From Hydrogenophaga sp. (GTDB lineage Bacteria > Pseudomonadota > Gammaproteobacteria > Burkholderiales > Burkholderiaceae_C): a stretch of DNA of 60,253 nt. A program made the translations under genes and the position numbers. This document shows positions 1-8,849 of this stretch, one piece after another (position 1 is the first letter of the stretch; each line of letters begins with the position of its first letter). The stretch is taken from assembly GCA_020048405.1 (NCBI GenBank), contig JAIFMP010000089.1:1-60253 (forward strand). The letters run 5' to 3'. The notes under the pieces are model-generated. The model saw only the letters and a list, made by a program, of their open reading frames with translations, did no database searches and was not told where the DNA came from.

Positions 1-896
1 TACAGCGCGAAATCAGACAGGCCAGCGTAACCGTTGCCGGCGAACAGGTTCTTGCCATCTTTCCAGACCGACTGGTGAACGTGCATGCCTGAGCCGTTGT
101 CACCCGCATAAGGTTTGGGCATGAAGGTGGCCGTTTTGCCGTAGGCATTGGCCACGTTGTGGATGACGTACTTCTGGAGCAACGTCCAGTCGGCACGCTC
201 GACCAGGGTCGAGAACTTGGTACCGATTTCGCACTGGCCTGCACCGGCCACTTCGTGGTGGTGCACTTCAACCGGAATGCCCACCGATTCAAGCACCAGG
301 CACATTTCGCTGCGCATGTCATGCGTGCTGTCCACAGGCGGCACGGGGAAGTAGCCACCCTTGACGCGTGGACGGTGACCGCGATTGCCACCCTCAAGCT
401 TTGTACCGCTGTTCCAGGGGCCTTCGTATTCGTCGATGGCGTAGAAAGTGTTGTTGGGTTCGGTACTCCAACGCACTTCGTCAAACAGGAAGAACTCGGG
501 CTCAGGGCCGAAATAAGCTGTGTCGCCCAAGCCGGTGGACTTCAGGTACATCTCGGCACGCTTGGCAATGGAACGTGGATCACGCTCGTAAGCTTTGCCG
601 TCTGTGGGCTCGATCACGTCGCAGATCAGCACCAGCGTGGGTTCTTCGTAAAACGGGTCAATAACGGCGCTACCGGCATCGGGCATCAGCAACATGTCGG
701 ATGCTTCAATGCCTTTCCAGCCGGCAATGGAAGAACCGTCAAAGGCCTGGCCTTCTTCAAATTTGCTTTCGTCAAACTGGGACACGGGCGCTGTGATGTG
801 CTGCCACTTGCCACGGGTATCGGTAAAACGGAAGTCAACAAATTTGACTTCGTTGTCTTTCACCATTTGCATCACGTCTGCGACGGTTTTGGCCAT
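1..896 (-). CDS. glnA: Glutamine synthetase type I, 3' end outside window
   Basis: Glutamine synthetase makes glutamine from glutamate, ammonia and ATP in the cytoplasm and is the entry point of nitrogen assimilation. The first 298 codons are present; the reading frame stays open to base 1. Visible family features are FDGSSI at residues 52-57, the metal-binding segment [10 protein letters not shown] at 131-140, and the [14 protein letters not shown] stretch. The C-terminal part with the adenylylated tyrosine lies outside the window, so regulation by GlnE cannot be read. The start at 896 has an AGGAGA ribosome site a few bases upstream. A sigma-54 promoter and tandem NtrC-like sites lie upstream. 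Confidence 0.97.
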   Translation of the reverse strand, partial: MAKTVADVMQMVKDNEVKFVDFRFTDTRGKWQHITAPVSQFDESKFEEGQAFDGSSIAGWKGIEASDMLLMPDAGSAVIDPFYEEPTLVLICDVIEPTDGKAYERDPRSIAKRAEMYLKSTGLGDTAYFGPEPEFFLFDEVRWSTEPNNTFYAIDEYEGPWNSGTKLEGGNRGHRPRVKGGYFPVPPVDSTHDMRSEMCLVLESVGIPVEVHHHEVAGAGQCEIGTKFSTLVERADWTLLQKYVIHNVANAYGKTATFMPKPYAGDNGSGMHVHQSVWKDGKNLFAGNGYAGLSDFAL

Positions 897-993
897 CAAA
901 AATCTCCTAGGGGATGATTACAGGTTAGGAATCGGTCAGACGATGGATAGCAGTTTTCATGCCAATCCACCCGTCCATTGGGCGAAGCTGAGC

Positions 994-1009
994 AGCTCAC
1001 ACCCTGCCA
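994..1009 (-). promoter_or_regulatory. Candidate sigma-54 promoter of glnA
   Basis: On the minus strand the sequence TGGCAGGGTGTGAGCT matches the -24/-12 consensus TGGCAC-N5-TTGCW at the invariant GG and GC with correct spacing; the two bases before GC are mismatched. The start site would fall near 983, about 87 bases before the glnA ATG. Its placement relative to the NtrC-like sites supports it. Confidence 0.6.
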
Positions 1010-1079
1010 TTGTGCACATTTGCGCGGGGCACCCCAAGCCGCGAAGAGCCCAGACTCTCGGCACCAGCAGGAACAACGA

Positions 1080-1118
1080 TGCATGTTTTTGGTGCATTTT
1101 TTGCGCGGCATGAGTGCA
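1080..1118 (-). promoter_or_regulatory. Tandem NtrC-like enhancer sites upstream of glnA
   Basis: Two 17-bp sites resemble the NtrC consensus TGCACCA-N3-TGGTGCA. Read on the minus strand they are TGCACCAAAAACATGCA (1080-1096, one perfect half-site) and TGCACTCATGCCGCGCA (1102-1118, weaker). They are 22 bp apart, two helical turns, and centred about 105 and 127 bp upstream of the predicted sigma-54 start. This resembles the enhancer layout of enteric glnA. Confidence 0.55.
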
Positions 1119-1122
1119 TTAT

Positions 1123-1965
1123 TTATCGCACCATTTCAGGGCCAAGCTTTGCCTCCGCCTGGTGCAGGCCCAGCAGCAGTGTTTGGTAAGCAGCCTCCAC
1201 CGCTGCTGCTGCTCCTTTGACGCCCAGTTCTATGTGTTTTCCGTGCTCAGGGTGGTCCACGCTGGGCAGGCTGAAAACCTTGACCCCAGCGTGGTCGCGC
1301 TCGACACGCTCCATCAAGGGCGTGAGCGCAGCTTCCATGGCACCATAAACGATCACTGAGCGCTCAACCCATGCACCAGGGGCAAACCACTCGGCATATT
1401 CGCTGTCCAGCACCTCAGCCACCATCGGCCAAGCCATGACAGGAAAACCAGGCACAAAGTACACACGCGCACCACCGGGTCCGGTGCAAGCGAACCCCGG
1501 AATTTTGTTGTACGGGTTGTGGATCAGACTGGCGGTTTGGGGGAACACACCCATGTTGAGACGGTGTACGTTGTCAGGGTGGTCGGCGTCAAAAGGTTGG
1601 CCTTGCTGCTGAGCAATGTCGCGCATGCGTTCGGTGATCAACTCTCGGGCATGTGGATGCAACGCCAGTTCTTGCCCCAAAGCCGCCGCCGCGCACTGGC
1701 GGGTGTGATCATCCGGTGTGGCACCAATACCGCCAAACGAAAACACCACATCGGTGGAGGCGAACAAATCCTGAAGCTGTTGGGTGATACGCGCCGGGTC
1801 ATCCCCCAGCACATGGGCATACGCCAAGCTGAGGCCGCGTTCCTGAAGCATGGCGATGAGTTGAGGCAGGTGCTTGTCGCTGCGGCGCCCTGAGAGGATC
1901 TCGTCACCGATGATCAACGCACCGAAAACTGGAGGGGTGTGGGAAGCCATTGGACAGACATTCAT
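1123..1965 (-). CDS. Molybdopterin-binding (MoCF/CinA N-terminal) domain protein
   Basis: A 280-aa protein with a single MoCF_biosynth fold, seen in GALIIGDEILSGRRSDKHL near the N-terminus and FSFGGIGATPDDHT about 60 residues later. This is the N-terminal half of CinA; the C-terminal nicotinamide-nucleotide amidase domain is absent, as in many stand-alone 'competence/damage-inducible protein A' entries. Its substrate is unknown. The start at 1965 forms an ATGA overlap with the upstream EI24 gene, implying translational coupling; an in-frame ATG at 1950 is an alternative, and neither has a clear ribosome site. The frame is open further upstream, but that stretch overlaps the EI24 gene and carries no family similarity. 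Confidence 0.85.
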   Translation of the reverse strand: MNVCPMASHTPPVFGALIIGDEILSGRRSDKHLPQLIAMLQERGLSLAYAHVLGDDPARITQQLQDLFASTDVVFSFGGIGATPDDHTRQCAAAALGQELALHPHARELITERMRDIAQQQGQPFDADHPDNVHRLNMGVFPQTASLIHNPYNKIPGFACTGPGGARVYFVPGFPVMAWPMVAEVLDSEYAEWFAPGAWVERSVIVYGAMEAALTPLMERVERDHAGVKVFSLPSVDHPEHGKHIELGVKGAAAAVEAAYQTLLLGLHQAEAKLGPEMVR

Positions 1966-2870
1966 GGAAGGCGGGGAGGAGACACATCGGGCGGCAGCAA
2001 CACGGCCTCGACAACCTGTGTGGCTTGTGTGGCTTGTGGGGCTGAATGGGGCACGGAGACATGGTTTGCGGTTGATGTCTGCGCCCGGTCTTTTTCCAGC
2101 GCAGCAAGCGCAAAGTGTGTGAACCACAAGGAAGAAAAGGCAAACACCAGCGTGTAAATCCAGATGGCGAGGGGCACAAGTACCGGGGCCATGGCGATGA
2201 ACATGGCACCTGATGCCCACAAAACGCTGGGTAATGCCCCGAGGTAACCCGACAAAATGCCCAGTACCAAAAACGGGTTCCGGTGTCGCGCAAACAACCG
2301 TTTGCGCTCCTCTGCGCTGGCATGGTCAGCCAAAGCGTCGTACGCAAACACCCGGTAAGTCAACCAGCCCCAAATCAATGGCGGCAGCACCATGATCAAA
2401 GGGGGGACCAACCACAAAGGCAGCGAAGCCAGCATGACCAGCATCGCCAGCACCGTGGAGGCCATTGACCAGAACACACTGCCCACCCACGACGCTCCGT
2501 GCTTGCGCTCCAATGCGGGAAAACGCCTTTCAGCCACCAACGAAACCATGGCGGGGGTCATCATGAGTGCGACGAGCAGCAGGGCCACCACCACAACCAG
2601 CGGGGTGGCCAGGGCCAACACGATCAAGGGACCGAGCACTCCCCGCAAGCTGCCTGCGCCCACAGAATCGAGCCAGCCGAGCGCTGTGGACACCAGTTCG
2701 TTGGTCTGCAGGCCATCAGCCACCCAGGCCACTGCAGCTTCCCAAAAAAAGTAACCCAACCCGAATGACAGCGCGACCATCAACAACAAAGGCAGAAAAG
2801 ACAGCGCTATCACCCGCGGGTGCAGGCAGTACATGGCAGCTCGCCAAAAGGCATCAATGATCAGACCCAT
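1962..2870 (-). CDS. EI24 domain-containing membrane protein
   Basis: A 302-aa inner-membrane protein of the EI24/CysZ-like family. Hydrophobic segments are visible around residues 20-45, 80-110, 130-175 and 200-250, with an early conserved stretch FWRAAMYCLHPRVIALSFLP. The last 50 residues are hydrophilic and rich in Ala, Thr and Pro. CysZ itself is a sulfate permease, but no sulfur genes are nearby, so transport specificity cannot be assigned. It overlaps the downstream MoCF-domain gene by four bases. Confidence 0.8.
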   Translation of the reverse strand: MGLIIDAFWRAAMYCLHPRVIALSFLPLLLMVALSFGLGYFFWEAAVAWVADGLQTNELVSTALGWLDSVGAGSLRGVLGPLIVLALATPLVVVVALLLVALMMTPAMVSLVAERRFPALERKHGASWVGSVFWSMASTVLAMLVMLASLPLWLVPPLIMVLPPLIWGWLTYRVFAYDALADHASAEERKRLFARHRNPFLVLGILSGYLGALPSVLWASGAMFIAMAPVLVPLAIWIYTLVFAFSSLWFTHFALAALEKDRAQTSTANHVSVPHSAPQATQATQVVEAVLLPPDVSPPRLP

Positions 2871-2931
2871 GGATTCAGCATAGCGCTAATGCAAACTATG
2901 ACCAGGGAGCAGGGTTTGACGGTGTGCGACT

Positions 2932-3666
2932 TCAGGTCGCCGCAGCGGGTGTGTAAAGGGCCATGATTTCTTCGGGGGTCAACCAGCGCCATTGGCCGCT
3001 GGGCAGGTCGGCCCCCAGCTTGAGTCCCCCCATGGAAGCTCGATGCAATGCTTCCACCCGGTTGCCCACTGCTGCCAGCATCCGCTTGACCTGGTGGTAT
3101 TTGCCTTCGGTGAGGGTCAAGTGCAACACATGGCTGTCGACTGCAACCGCTGCAGCCGCTTTCACTGGTACGGGGCTGTCATCCAGCACCACGCCTTTCA
3201 GCAGTTTGGCCACCTGATCGGCGTCCAAGGAGTGCTTGGTGGTCACCTCGTAGAGTTTGGGCACATGGTGCCGGGGCGAGCTCATGCGGTGAATGAACTT
3301 GCCGTCATCACTGAGCAACAGCAAGCCGGTGGTGTCTTGGTCCAATCGGCCCACGGCCTGCACCCCTGCCGCTGCGCCACCACCCCGCATACGCAGCGGC
3401 GCTGGCAGCAATGTGTAAATGCTGGGATACATGCCAGGCTTTTGTGAGCACTCATATCCCGCTGGTTTGTGGAGCATCAGGTACGCGCGTTCTTGGAAGG
3501 GCCAGGTGACACCCTGAACGGCAAAAGACAGGCCCTGGGTCTCATATTCAGCGAGCGTGTCGGTACACACAGCACCACCTATCGACACCCAACCTTGCTG
3601 CACCAATCCGGCACACACGCGGCGCGTGCCAAAACCTTGGGAAAACAATATTTCTTGCAAATTCAT
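2932..3666 (-). CDS. rsuA: 16S rRNA pseudouridine(516) synthase
   Basis: A 244-aa pseudouridine synthase of the RsuA/RluB group, which isomerises uridine in ribosomal RNA. An S4 RNA-binding domain occupies about residues 1-45 (GTRRVCAGLVQQGWVSI). The catalytic motif GRLDQDTTGLLLLSDDG begins near residue 106 and holds the catalytic aspartate. The KPAGYECS motif near 68 favours RsuA (16S U516) over RluB. The start at 3666 is the codon that begins the S4 domain; eight further in-frame codons upstream have no similarity to the family. Confidence 0.9.
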   Translation of the reverse strand: MNLQEILFSQGFGTRRVCAGLVQQGWVSIGGAVCTDTLAEYETQGLSFAVQGVTWPFQERAYLMLHKPAGYECSQKPGMYPSIYTLLPAPLRMRGGGAAAGVQAVGRLDQDTTGLLLLSDDGKFIHRMSSPRHHVPKLYEVTTKHSLDADQVAKLLKGVVLDDSPVPVKAAAAVAVDSHVLHLTLTEGKYHQVKRMLAAVGNRVEALHRASMGGLKLGADLPSGQWRWLTPEEIMALYTPAAAT

Positions 3667-3704
3667 GGTCAATGGAAACTGAGACACCACACTGGCGATG
3701 GCAC

Positions 3705-4310
3705 TCAGGAGGGCAGAACCATGGGTGCCTGGAGTCTCAGAAAGTGCTCACGGTAGTGCGCGAGTTCGTCAATCGACTCGTGCACATCTGCCAACGCGGT
3801 GTGCTTCTGCTTCTTCTTGAACTGCTTGTACACCTCGGGCCGCCAACGCCGGGACAGTTCTTTGAGAGTGCTCACATCGAGGCAACGGTAATGAAAATAC
3901 GCCTCAAGTTTGGGCATGTACTTGAGTAAAAACCGTCGGTCCTGATGAACCGTGTTGCCGCACAGGGGAGCAAGGTTTTTGGGCACGTACCGGGCCACAA
4001 ATTCGAGTAACTGCTTCTCAGCGGCCGCCTCGGTCAGGGTGCTGGCTTTGACCTTGTCGACCAGTCCACTCCGCCCATGGGTGCCTTTGTTCCAGGCATC
4101 CATGGCATCCAGCACACTGTCAGGTTGATGGATGACCAGGACTGGCCCTTCGATGCGCGGGGTGAGGTCTGGCCCTGTGACCACCACTGCCAGCTCCAAC
4201 AAAAATTCTTTGGCTGGATCAAGACCGCTCATTTCACAGTCGAGCCAGACCAAATTCAAATCGCTCTTGGGCAAGTGAGGGTGCGCAGCGGCAGAGGAAG
4301 GCGTTGTCAT
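3705..4310 (-). CDS. orn: Oligoribonuclease
   Basis: Oligoribonuclease degrades 2-5 nt RNAs, including pGpG from cyclic-di-GMP turnover. The 201-aa protein is a DEDDh exonuclease: the first acidic pair is D24/E26 in WLDCEMSGL, the middle block is [16 protein letters not shown], and the final His/Asp lie in [14 protein letters not shown]. Family length is about 180 aa; the excess is a short N-terminal extension. It is divergent from the M48 protease gene with 65 bp between starts. Confidence 0.95.
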   Translation of the reverse strand: MTTPSSAAAHPHLPKSDLNLVWLDCEMSGLDPAKEFLLELAVVVTGPDLTPRIEGPVLVIHQPDSVLDAMDAWNKGTHGRSGLVDKVKASTLTEAAAEKQLLEFVARYVPKNLAPLCGNTVHQDRRFLLKYMPKLEAYFHYRCLDVSTLKELSRRWRPEVYKQFKKKQKHTALADVHESIDELAHYREHFLRLQAPMVLPS

Positions 4311-4375
4311 GATGTGGATTTTGACCTATCGCCCCGCGGCCCGGAATCCATCCGGTCAACCGGTAGACTCAGCAC

Positions 4376-5635
4376 ATGACCGATGCAGCAAATCTGTTTT
4401 CTTTTAGCTTTGCCCTGCTGATAGCTGCAGTAGTGCTCACAAAGTTTTGGCTGGTCTACAGACAAGCCAGGTGCGTCGCGGCCAACAAGGGGCGGGTACC
4501 TCCACCCTTCGCAAGCACCGTTGACCTTGCTGCTCACCAGAAAGCAGCTGATTACACCCAGGCCAAGTTGCGCCTGGACACTGTGGACACGGCGGTTCAC
4601 TTTGCGGTACTGCTGGGCTGGACCCTGCTGGGGGGGCTGAATGCTTTGAACCAAGGCATATCGGACTTGCCACTTTCCAACCTTGCCCTGCAACTGGTGG
4701 TTCTGGTGGCCTTCGTTGCCGTGGGGGCAGTGTTGGATCTGCCGCTGTCCTGGTATCGCACTTTCGTGCTGGAGCAGCGGTTTGGGTTCAATAACTCCAC
4801 GGTCGCTCAGTGGCTTGTGGACGGGCTGAAAGGCGCCGTTCTGGCGCTGATTCTGGGTGTACCCCTTGCCGCGGCAGTCCTTTGGGTGATGAGAAGCAGT
4901 GGGCCCCTTTGGTGGCTGTGGGCATGGATGGTTTACATGGGTTTCAGCCTCCTGCTGATGTGGGCGTTCCCCGCCTTCATTGCACCCATGTTCAACAGCT
5001 TCAAGCCATTGACCGATGCAACTCTGAAAGATCGCGTCAGCGCCCTGATGGTGCGGTGCGGTTTTCAACCCGCAGGCTTTTTTGTGATGGATGGCAGTCG
5101 GCGCAGCGCGCATGCCAATGCGTACTTCACGGGAATGGGTACACACAAGCGCGTGGTTTTTTACGACACATTGCTGGAGCAACTGAGCCCGGCTGAACTT
5201 GAAGCCGTTCTGGCACACGAGCTGGGCCACTTTCACCACCGGCATCTAATCAAACGACTGACAGCAATGTGCCTGGTGAGCCTGGGCGCTTTTGCCGCAT
5301 TGGGCTGGCTGGCTTCACGCACATGGTTCTATGAGGGCCTGGGCGTTCAACCCAGCATTCAAACGCCCAACGACGCCTTGGCCTTGATCTTGTTTATGTT
5401 AATCACGCCGCTGGTCTCATTCTTTGCCAGCCCGCTGATGGCCGCTGCTTCGCGGCGTGATGAATTCGAGGCTGACCACTTCGCGGCCCAAAACACCCAG
5501 GCGGCAGACCTCGCAAGTGCACTGCTCAAGCTTTACCACGGCAATGCCAGCACCCTCACGCCTGATCCTGCTTACGTGGCTTTTTTCCATTCACACCCAC
5601 CAGCCAGCAAGCGGCTGGCGCGATTGACCCCTTGA
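4376..5635 (+). CDS. M48 family metalloprotease (Ste24/CAAX protease type)
   Basis: A 419-aa integral-membrane zinc metalloprotease. The zinc-binding HELGH is at about residues 281-285 and the third ligand lies in DEFEADHFA near 362. Hydrophobic segments at about residues 5-25, 65-85, 100-125, 145-170, 175-195, 295-315 and 335-360 match the Ste24p-like multi-helix architecture rather than short HtpX. Ste24-type enzymes cleave membrane-associated proteins, but the bacterial substrate is not known. The stop codon overlaps the TTG start of rsgA, so the two are likely translationally coupled. Confidence 0.9.
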   Translation: MTDAANLFSFSFALLIAAVVLTKFWLVYRQARCVAANKGRVPPPFASTVDLAAHQKAADYTQAKLRLDTVDTAVHFAVLLGWTLLGGLNALNQGISDLPLSNLALQLVVLVAFVAVGAVLDLPLSWYRTFVLEQRFGFNNSTVAQWLVDGLKGAVLALILGVPLAAAVLWVMRSSGPLWWLWAWMVYMGFSLLLMWAFPAFIAPMFNSFKPLTDATLKDRVSALMVRCGFQPAGFFVMDGSRRSAHANAYFTGMGTHKRVVFYDTLLEQLSPAELEAVLAHELGHFHHRHLIKRLTAMCLVSLGAFAALGWLASRTWFYEGLGVQPSIQTPNDALALILFMLITPLVSFFASPLMAAASRRDEFEADHFAAQNTQAADLASALLKLYHGNASTLTPDPAYVAFFHSHPPASKRLARLTP

Positions 5636-6597
5636 GCACCCATCCTCGCAAACACAGACAGAACACCGCCGCCCACCCACTGCAACAAGGGCTGGTGGTG
5701 GCCACCCACGGGAGGCACGTGATGGTGGAAAGCGAAGATGGCTCGCGACGCATCTGCCATCCCCGTGGAAAAAAGAGCCAAGCGGTCGTGGGTGACCGAG
5801 TGGAATGGCTGGCGAGTGAAGACGAAGGCACTATCGAGTCGGTATACGCCCGCCGCAACTTGTTTTACCGGCAAGATGAAATCCGGACCAAGTCTTTTGC
5901 TTCCAACCTCGATCAGGTGCTGATTCTGCTTGCAGCGGAACCTGAGTTTTCGGAACGGCAATTGGCTCGGGCGTTGATCTCAGCCGAAGCTGAAGGTATC
6001 AAGCCACTCATCGTGCTGAACAAAAGCGATCTGGGTGTCCTCTTTGACAACGCCTGGCGGCGCCTTAAACCCTACCGGGACATGGGCTACGACGTGTTGC
6101 CGCTGTGCATGAAGGCATCAGTTGCCCCATCCAGCGCTGAAGCCCTGGATGAACTGAATAGCCGTTTGCATGGAAAGGTGACGCTGGTGCTGGGTCCGTC
6201 AGGCGTGGGCAAAAGCACGCTGATCAACCACTGGGCACCCCATGCGCTGGCCTCAACGAATGAAATTTCCCGTGCGCTCAACTCGGGCAAACACACCACC
6301 ACCAGCACCAGTTGGTACTGGGTGGATCCAGGCAAATCCACGGCGCTGATCGACTCGCCAGGATTTCAGGAGTTTGGGCTGCACCACATAAACCCAACCC
6401 GGCTGCCAGACCTGATGCCCGACCTGCGCCAACATCTGGGCCACTGCAAGTTTTACAACTGCACCCACTTGCATGAGCCGGGTTGCGGCGTAATATTGCA
6501 CATAAATAATTCCGCTACTGCTTCATCTATAAACGAAGTTCGCTACAAAATATACACTGAGTTATTTGACGAACTGTCGCAAGTTCGCCATTGGTAA
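5632..6597 (+). CDS. rsgA: Ribosome small-subunit biogenesis GTPase RsgA
   Basis: A circularly permuted GTPase that acts late in 30S maturation, 321 aa. The order is OB-fold, G4 motif NKSD near residue 130, P-loop GPSGVGKST near 188-196, G3 in DSPGFQEFG, then a zinc knuckle CKFYNC...HEPGC. The only plausible start is TTG at 5632, overlapping the protease stop (TTGA). The last 35 codons (6490-6597) are markedly AT-rich and encode an unusual segment between the zinc knuckle and the conserved IYTELFDELS tail; this may be a coding copy of the local repeat family. Confidence 0.93.
   Translation: MSTHPRKHRQNTAAHPLQQGLVVATHGRHVMVESEDGSRRICHPRGKKSQAVVGDRVEWLASEDEGTIESVYARRNLFYRQDEIRTKSFASNLDQVLILLAAEPEFSERQLARALISAEAEGIKPLIVLNKSDLGVLFDNAWRRLKPYRDMGYDVLPLCMKASVAPSSAEALDELNSRLHGKVTLVLGPSGVGKSTLINHWAPHALASTNEISRALNSGKHTTTSTSWYWVDPGKSTALIDSPGFQEFGLHHINPTRLPDLMPDLRQHLGHCKFYNCTHLHEPGCGVILHINNSATASSINEVRYKIYTELFDELSQVRHW
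6491..6556 (-). repeat. Possible dispersed repeat, copy G, in the rsgA 3' end
   Basis: On the minus strand the stretch TTTTGTAGCG...GATGAAGCAGTAGCGG resembles the repeat's order of blocks (TAGC, AAGC.gTAG.GG, AATTATTT). It is AT-rich against the surrounding GC-rich gene. Similarity is weaker than for the other copies. Confidence 0.35.
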
Positions 6598-6608
6598 CGA
6601 ACCGCCCA

Positions 6609-7589
6609 TCAGCCCACCAGATTGGCCAGGGTCAGCAGCGCCAAAAAAACCACCCATAGCACCACACTGCGCCAGACCAAGCCCACCAGACTGGTCAGAT
6701 GAGCCAGTTGCGGTTCGCGCCCCAAAGCATTGGCATCAGGGGAAGCCAATTCTGAAAGACCGTTACCTGCCACAAGAACGGAGTTTGCCGCCATGACCCG
6801 TCGCCCCAATCTGACGTTCAGGGCACCGGCGGTTGCAGCAAGCACGATGCCCTGATTAGGGTCGCTGAACAAGCCAGCGTCCTGCCTCCAACTGGCCACG
6901 GCCTCCTCGAAGTTGCCCACCACGGCAAAGGCCAGAGCCGTTGCCCTGGCTGGCAGGTAATCCACCCAAACCCAAATCCTAGAGGCCACACGTCGAACAC
7001 TGTCGCTGGTAGAAACAGGGTCGCGTCTGGACACGGTGGGGTCACAGCTTTGATCAAGGTAGTGGGCCAGGCGAAACAGCACGGCACCAGCCGGTCCCAA
7101 ACCCACGATCCAACACAACACGAAGCAAACCAACACGCCCAAAACATGCTGATGGACGGCCAGAACCGAATGTTCGATGACATGCCGTAACAACTCCGAT
7201 TCGGGCTGACGCTCCATGGGAATGCGCTTCCACAGGGCAAGCACCCGCCGGGCCTCGGCCTCGTCACCACGCTCCAACGCGTTGCGTATCTCTGAAAAAT
7301 GGTGGCTGAACTGTCGAAACCCCAGAGCGAGGTACAGAACTGCTACATCCCACACAAACGTCAGGACCACGCTGTAGACCCAGAGGGCCATGTGGACGGC
7401 GGCCACCGCCACCACCGGCAATGCCACGCCCACCAACCACACCAAGACGCCGTGTTGCGACTGCCCTGCATCGAAACTCCGCTTGACCCAACGAATCCAA
7501 GCCCGCAATCCAACGTGAACCACGTTCTGGTGGTTCATAGGACGCGCCTGGTCAAGCAGCAGGGCCAGCAGGACGGCAAAAAAGCTCAT
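6609..7589 (-). CDS. CobD/CbiB family membrane protein
   Basis: A 326-aa polytopic protein of the CobD/CbiB family. It begins MSFFAVLLALLLDQARP, the family's usual N-terminal transmembrane segment, followed by helices near residues 50-80 and 130-170 and a C-terminal hydrophobic tail. True CbiB condenses adenosylcobyric acid with aminopropanol phosphate, but no other cobalamin gene is nearby. This Burkholderiales subgroup next to a NUDIX gene and rsgA may not make cobalamin. The start is placed at 7589, where similarity begins. Confidence 0.8.
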   Translation of the reverse strand: MSFFAVLLALLLDQARPMNHQNVVHVGLRAWIRWVKRSFDAGQSQHGVLVWLVGVALPVVAVAAVHMALWVYSVVLTFVWDVAVLYLALGFRQFSHHFSEIRNALERGDEAEARRVLALWKRIPMERQPESELLRHVIEHSVLAVHQHVLGVLVCFVLCWIVGLGPAGAVLFRLAHYLDQSCDPTVSRRDPVSTSDSVRRVASRIWVWVDYLPARATALAFAVVGNFEEAVASWRQDAGLFSDPNQGIVLAATAGALNVRLGRRVMAANSVLVAGNGLSELASPDANALGREPQLAHLTSLVGLVWRSVVLWVVFLALLTLANLVG

Positions 7590-7648
7590 GGCTGAATGAT
7601 AGCGGGCGCATCTTCTGGAGAGCCGCTTTGCCAGTCGAAAAACACCGC

Positions 7649-8308
7649 TCAGGCCGAGAGGAAATGGTAAAAATTGCGCAAGATGCTTGCGGTCACACCC
7701 CAAATGTAGAACTCACTGCCACCTTGGCGATACGGCATCGCGTACCAATGCCTCATTACACCGTCGTGCTCCAACCGCTGTTGCACATGCTTGGAGGGGT
7801 CAAGCAAAAACGACAACGGAACTTCAAAAATCTGGTCAACCTCGCCCGGATTGGGCTGTAACTGCATCCTCTGCGGGACAAGGCCAACCACCGGTGTGAC
7901 CGAGAAACCCGTACCGGTGAAAAACGGCGGAAGCGCGCCAAGCACGTCAACGCACGACGGATGCAAGCCGATCTCCTCCTGCGCTTCACGCAGTGCGGCA
8001 TCGACCGCGCTCGCATCCTGCCGATCAATTTTTCCGCCCGGAAAAGCAATCTGCCCAGCGTGAACGGGCAAATGCGCGCTGCGCACCGTGAGCAAAACGG
8101 TTGGTTCCGGCCTGATGACGATCGCAATCAGCACGGCGGCAGGAATGGTGGCGGACTTCACCCACTCCCTCTCACGCAGCGACTCGGGCACCCACACCGG
8201 AGGGGTCAGAAAGCGCTGGCGCATGCTCTCCAGGCCCCAGGTCGCTGGGGAGAGCGCAGGCAAATTCAGTTGCGCAGGGACGACTTCTGCCTGGCGCGGG
8301 TCGAACAT
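7649..8308 (-). CDS. NUDIX CoA pyrophosphatase (NudL-like)
   Basis: A 219-aa NUDIX hydrolase. The Nudix box starts in GGKIDRQDASAVDAALREAQ and continues EEIGL, preceded by LPVHAGQIAFPGG, the arrangement of the YeaB/NudL branch that cleaves coenzyme A to 3',5'-ADP and phosphopantetheine. The conserved C-terminal WGVTASIL is also present. The start at 8308 (MFDPRQAEV) is chosen because residues further upstream overlap the terminator of rplS. Confidence 0.88.
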   Translation of the reverse strand: MFDPRQAEVVPAQLNLPALSPATWGLESMRQRFLTPPVWVPESLREREWVKSATIPAAVLIAIVIRPEPTVLLTVRSAHLPVHAGQIAFPGGKIDRQDASAVDAALREAQEEIGLHPSCVDVLGALPPFFTGTGFSVTPVVGLVPQRMQLQPNPGEVDQIFEVPLSFLLDPSKHVQQRLEHDGVMRHWYAMPYRQGGSEFYIWGVTASILRNFYHFLSA

Positions 8309-8340
8309 AGAGCAGTGAAAACGGTTGGGGTGTCTGAAAC

Positions 8341-8369
8341 AAAAAAGCCGCTTTGAAAGCGGCTTTTTT
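8341..8369 (-). terminator. Intrinsic terminator after rplS
   Basis: A GC hairpin, AAGCCGC-TTTGAAA-GCGGCTT type, flanked by A and T runs, so it can act in both directions. It lies 14 bases past the rplS stop codon and upstream of the NUDIX gene, separating the two transcripts. Confidence 0.85.
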
Positions 8370-8382
8370 GATGCTGGGGAAA

Positions 8383-8739
8383 TCAAGCGCCCAGTTTTTC
8401 CTTGATTCGAGCAGATTTACCGCTGCGATCACGCAGGTAGTACAACTTGGCGCGGCGCACATCACCGCGTCGCTTGACTTCGATTTTCGCAATCAAAGGG
8501 CTGTACAGAGGGAAAGTACGCTCCACGCCTTCTCCATTGGAGATTTTCCGAACGATGAAGCTGCTGTTCAAGCCACGGTTACGGCGGGCGATGACCACGC
8601 CTTCATAGGCCTGCATACGCTTGCGAGTACCTTCAATCACGTTGACGCTGACGATCACGGTATCGCCGGGCGCAAACGGAGGAATTTCTTTGTTCAAACG
8701 AGCAATTTCTTCTTGCTCTAGGGTCTGGATAAGGTTCAT
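8383..8739 (-). CDS. rplS: 50S ribosomal protein L19
   Basis: A 118-aa ribosomal protein at the 30S-50S interface. Family hallmarks are [11 protein letters not shown] at the start, [39 protein letters not shown] and the tail [18 protein letters not shown]. The start at 8739 matches the family N-terminus. Normally the gene follows rpsP-rimM-trmD; here the next gene upstream is a flavoprotein, so L19 appears detached from its usual operon. Confidence 0.97.
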   Translation of the reverse strand: MNLIQTLEQEEIARLNKEIPPFAPGDTVIVSVNVIEGTRKRMQAYEGVVIARRNRGLNSSFIVRKISNGEGVERTFPLYSPLIAKIEVKRRGDVRRAKLYYLRDRSGKSARIKEKLGA

Positions 8740-8849
8740 GGTTTCCAATAATCGATCTTGCACACGCTACACAAGGGGCCCGTACAGAGCATTGAAAGAA
8801 CAATGTCGTCTGATAGGCGGCTGAGCAGAGGATCAGTCAGCCCAACATT

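Noticed and set aside
159-917. A 252-codon frame antisense to glnA
   Set aside because: It mirrors glnA codons and has no recognisable features; glnA on the minus strand is certain.
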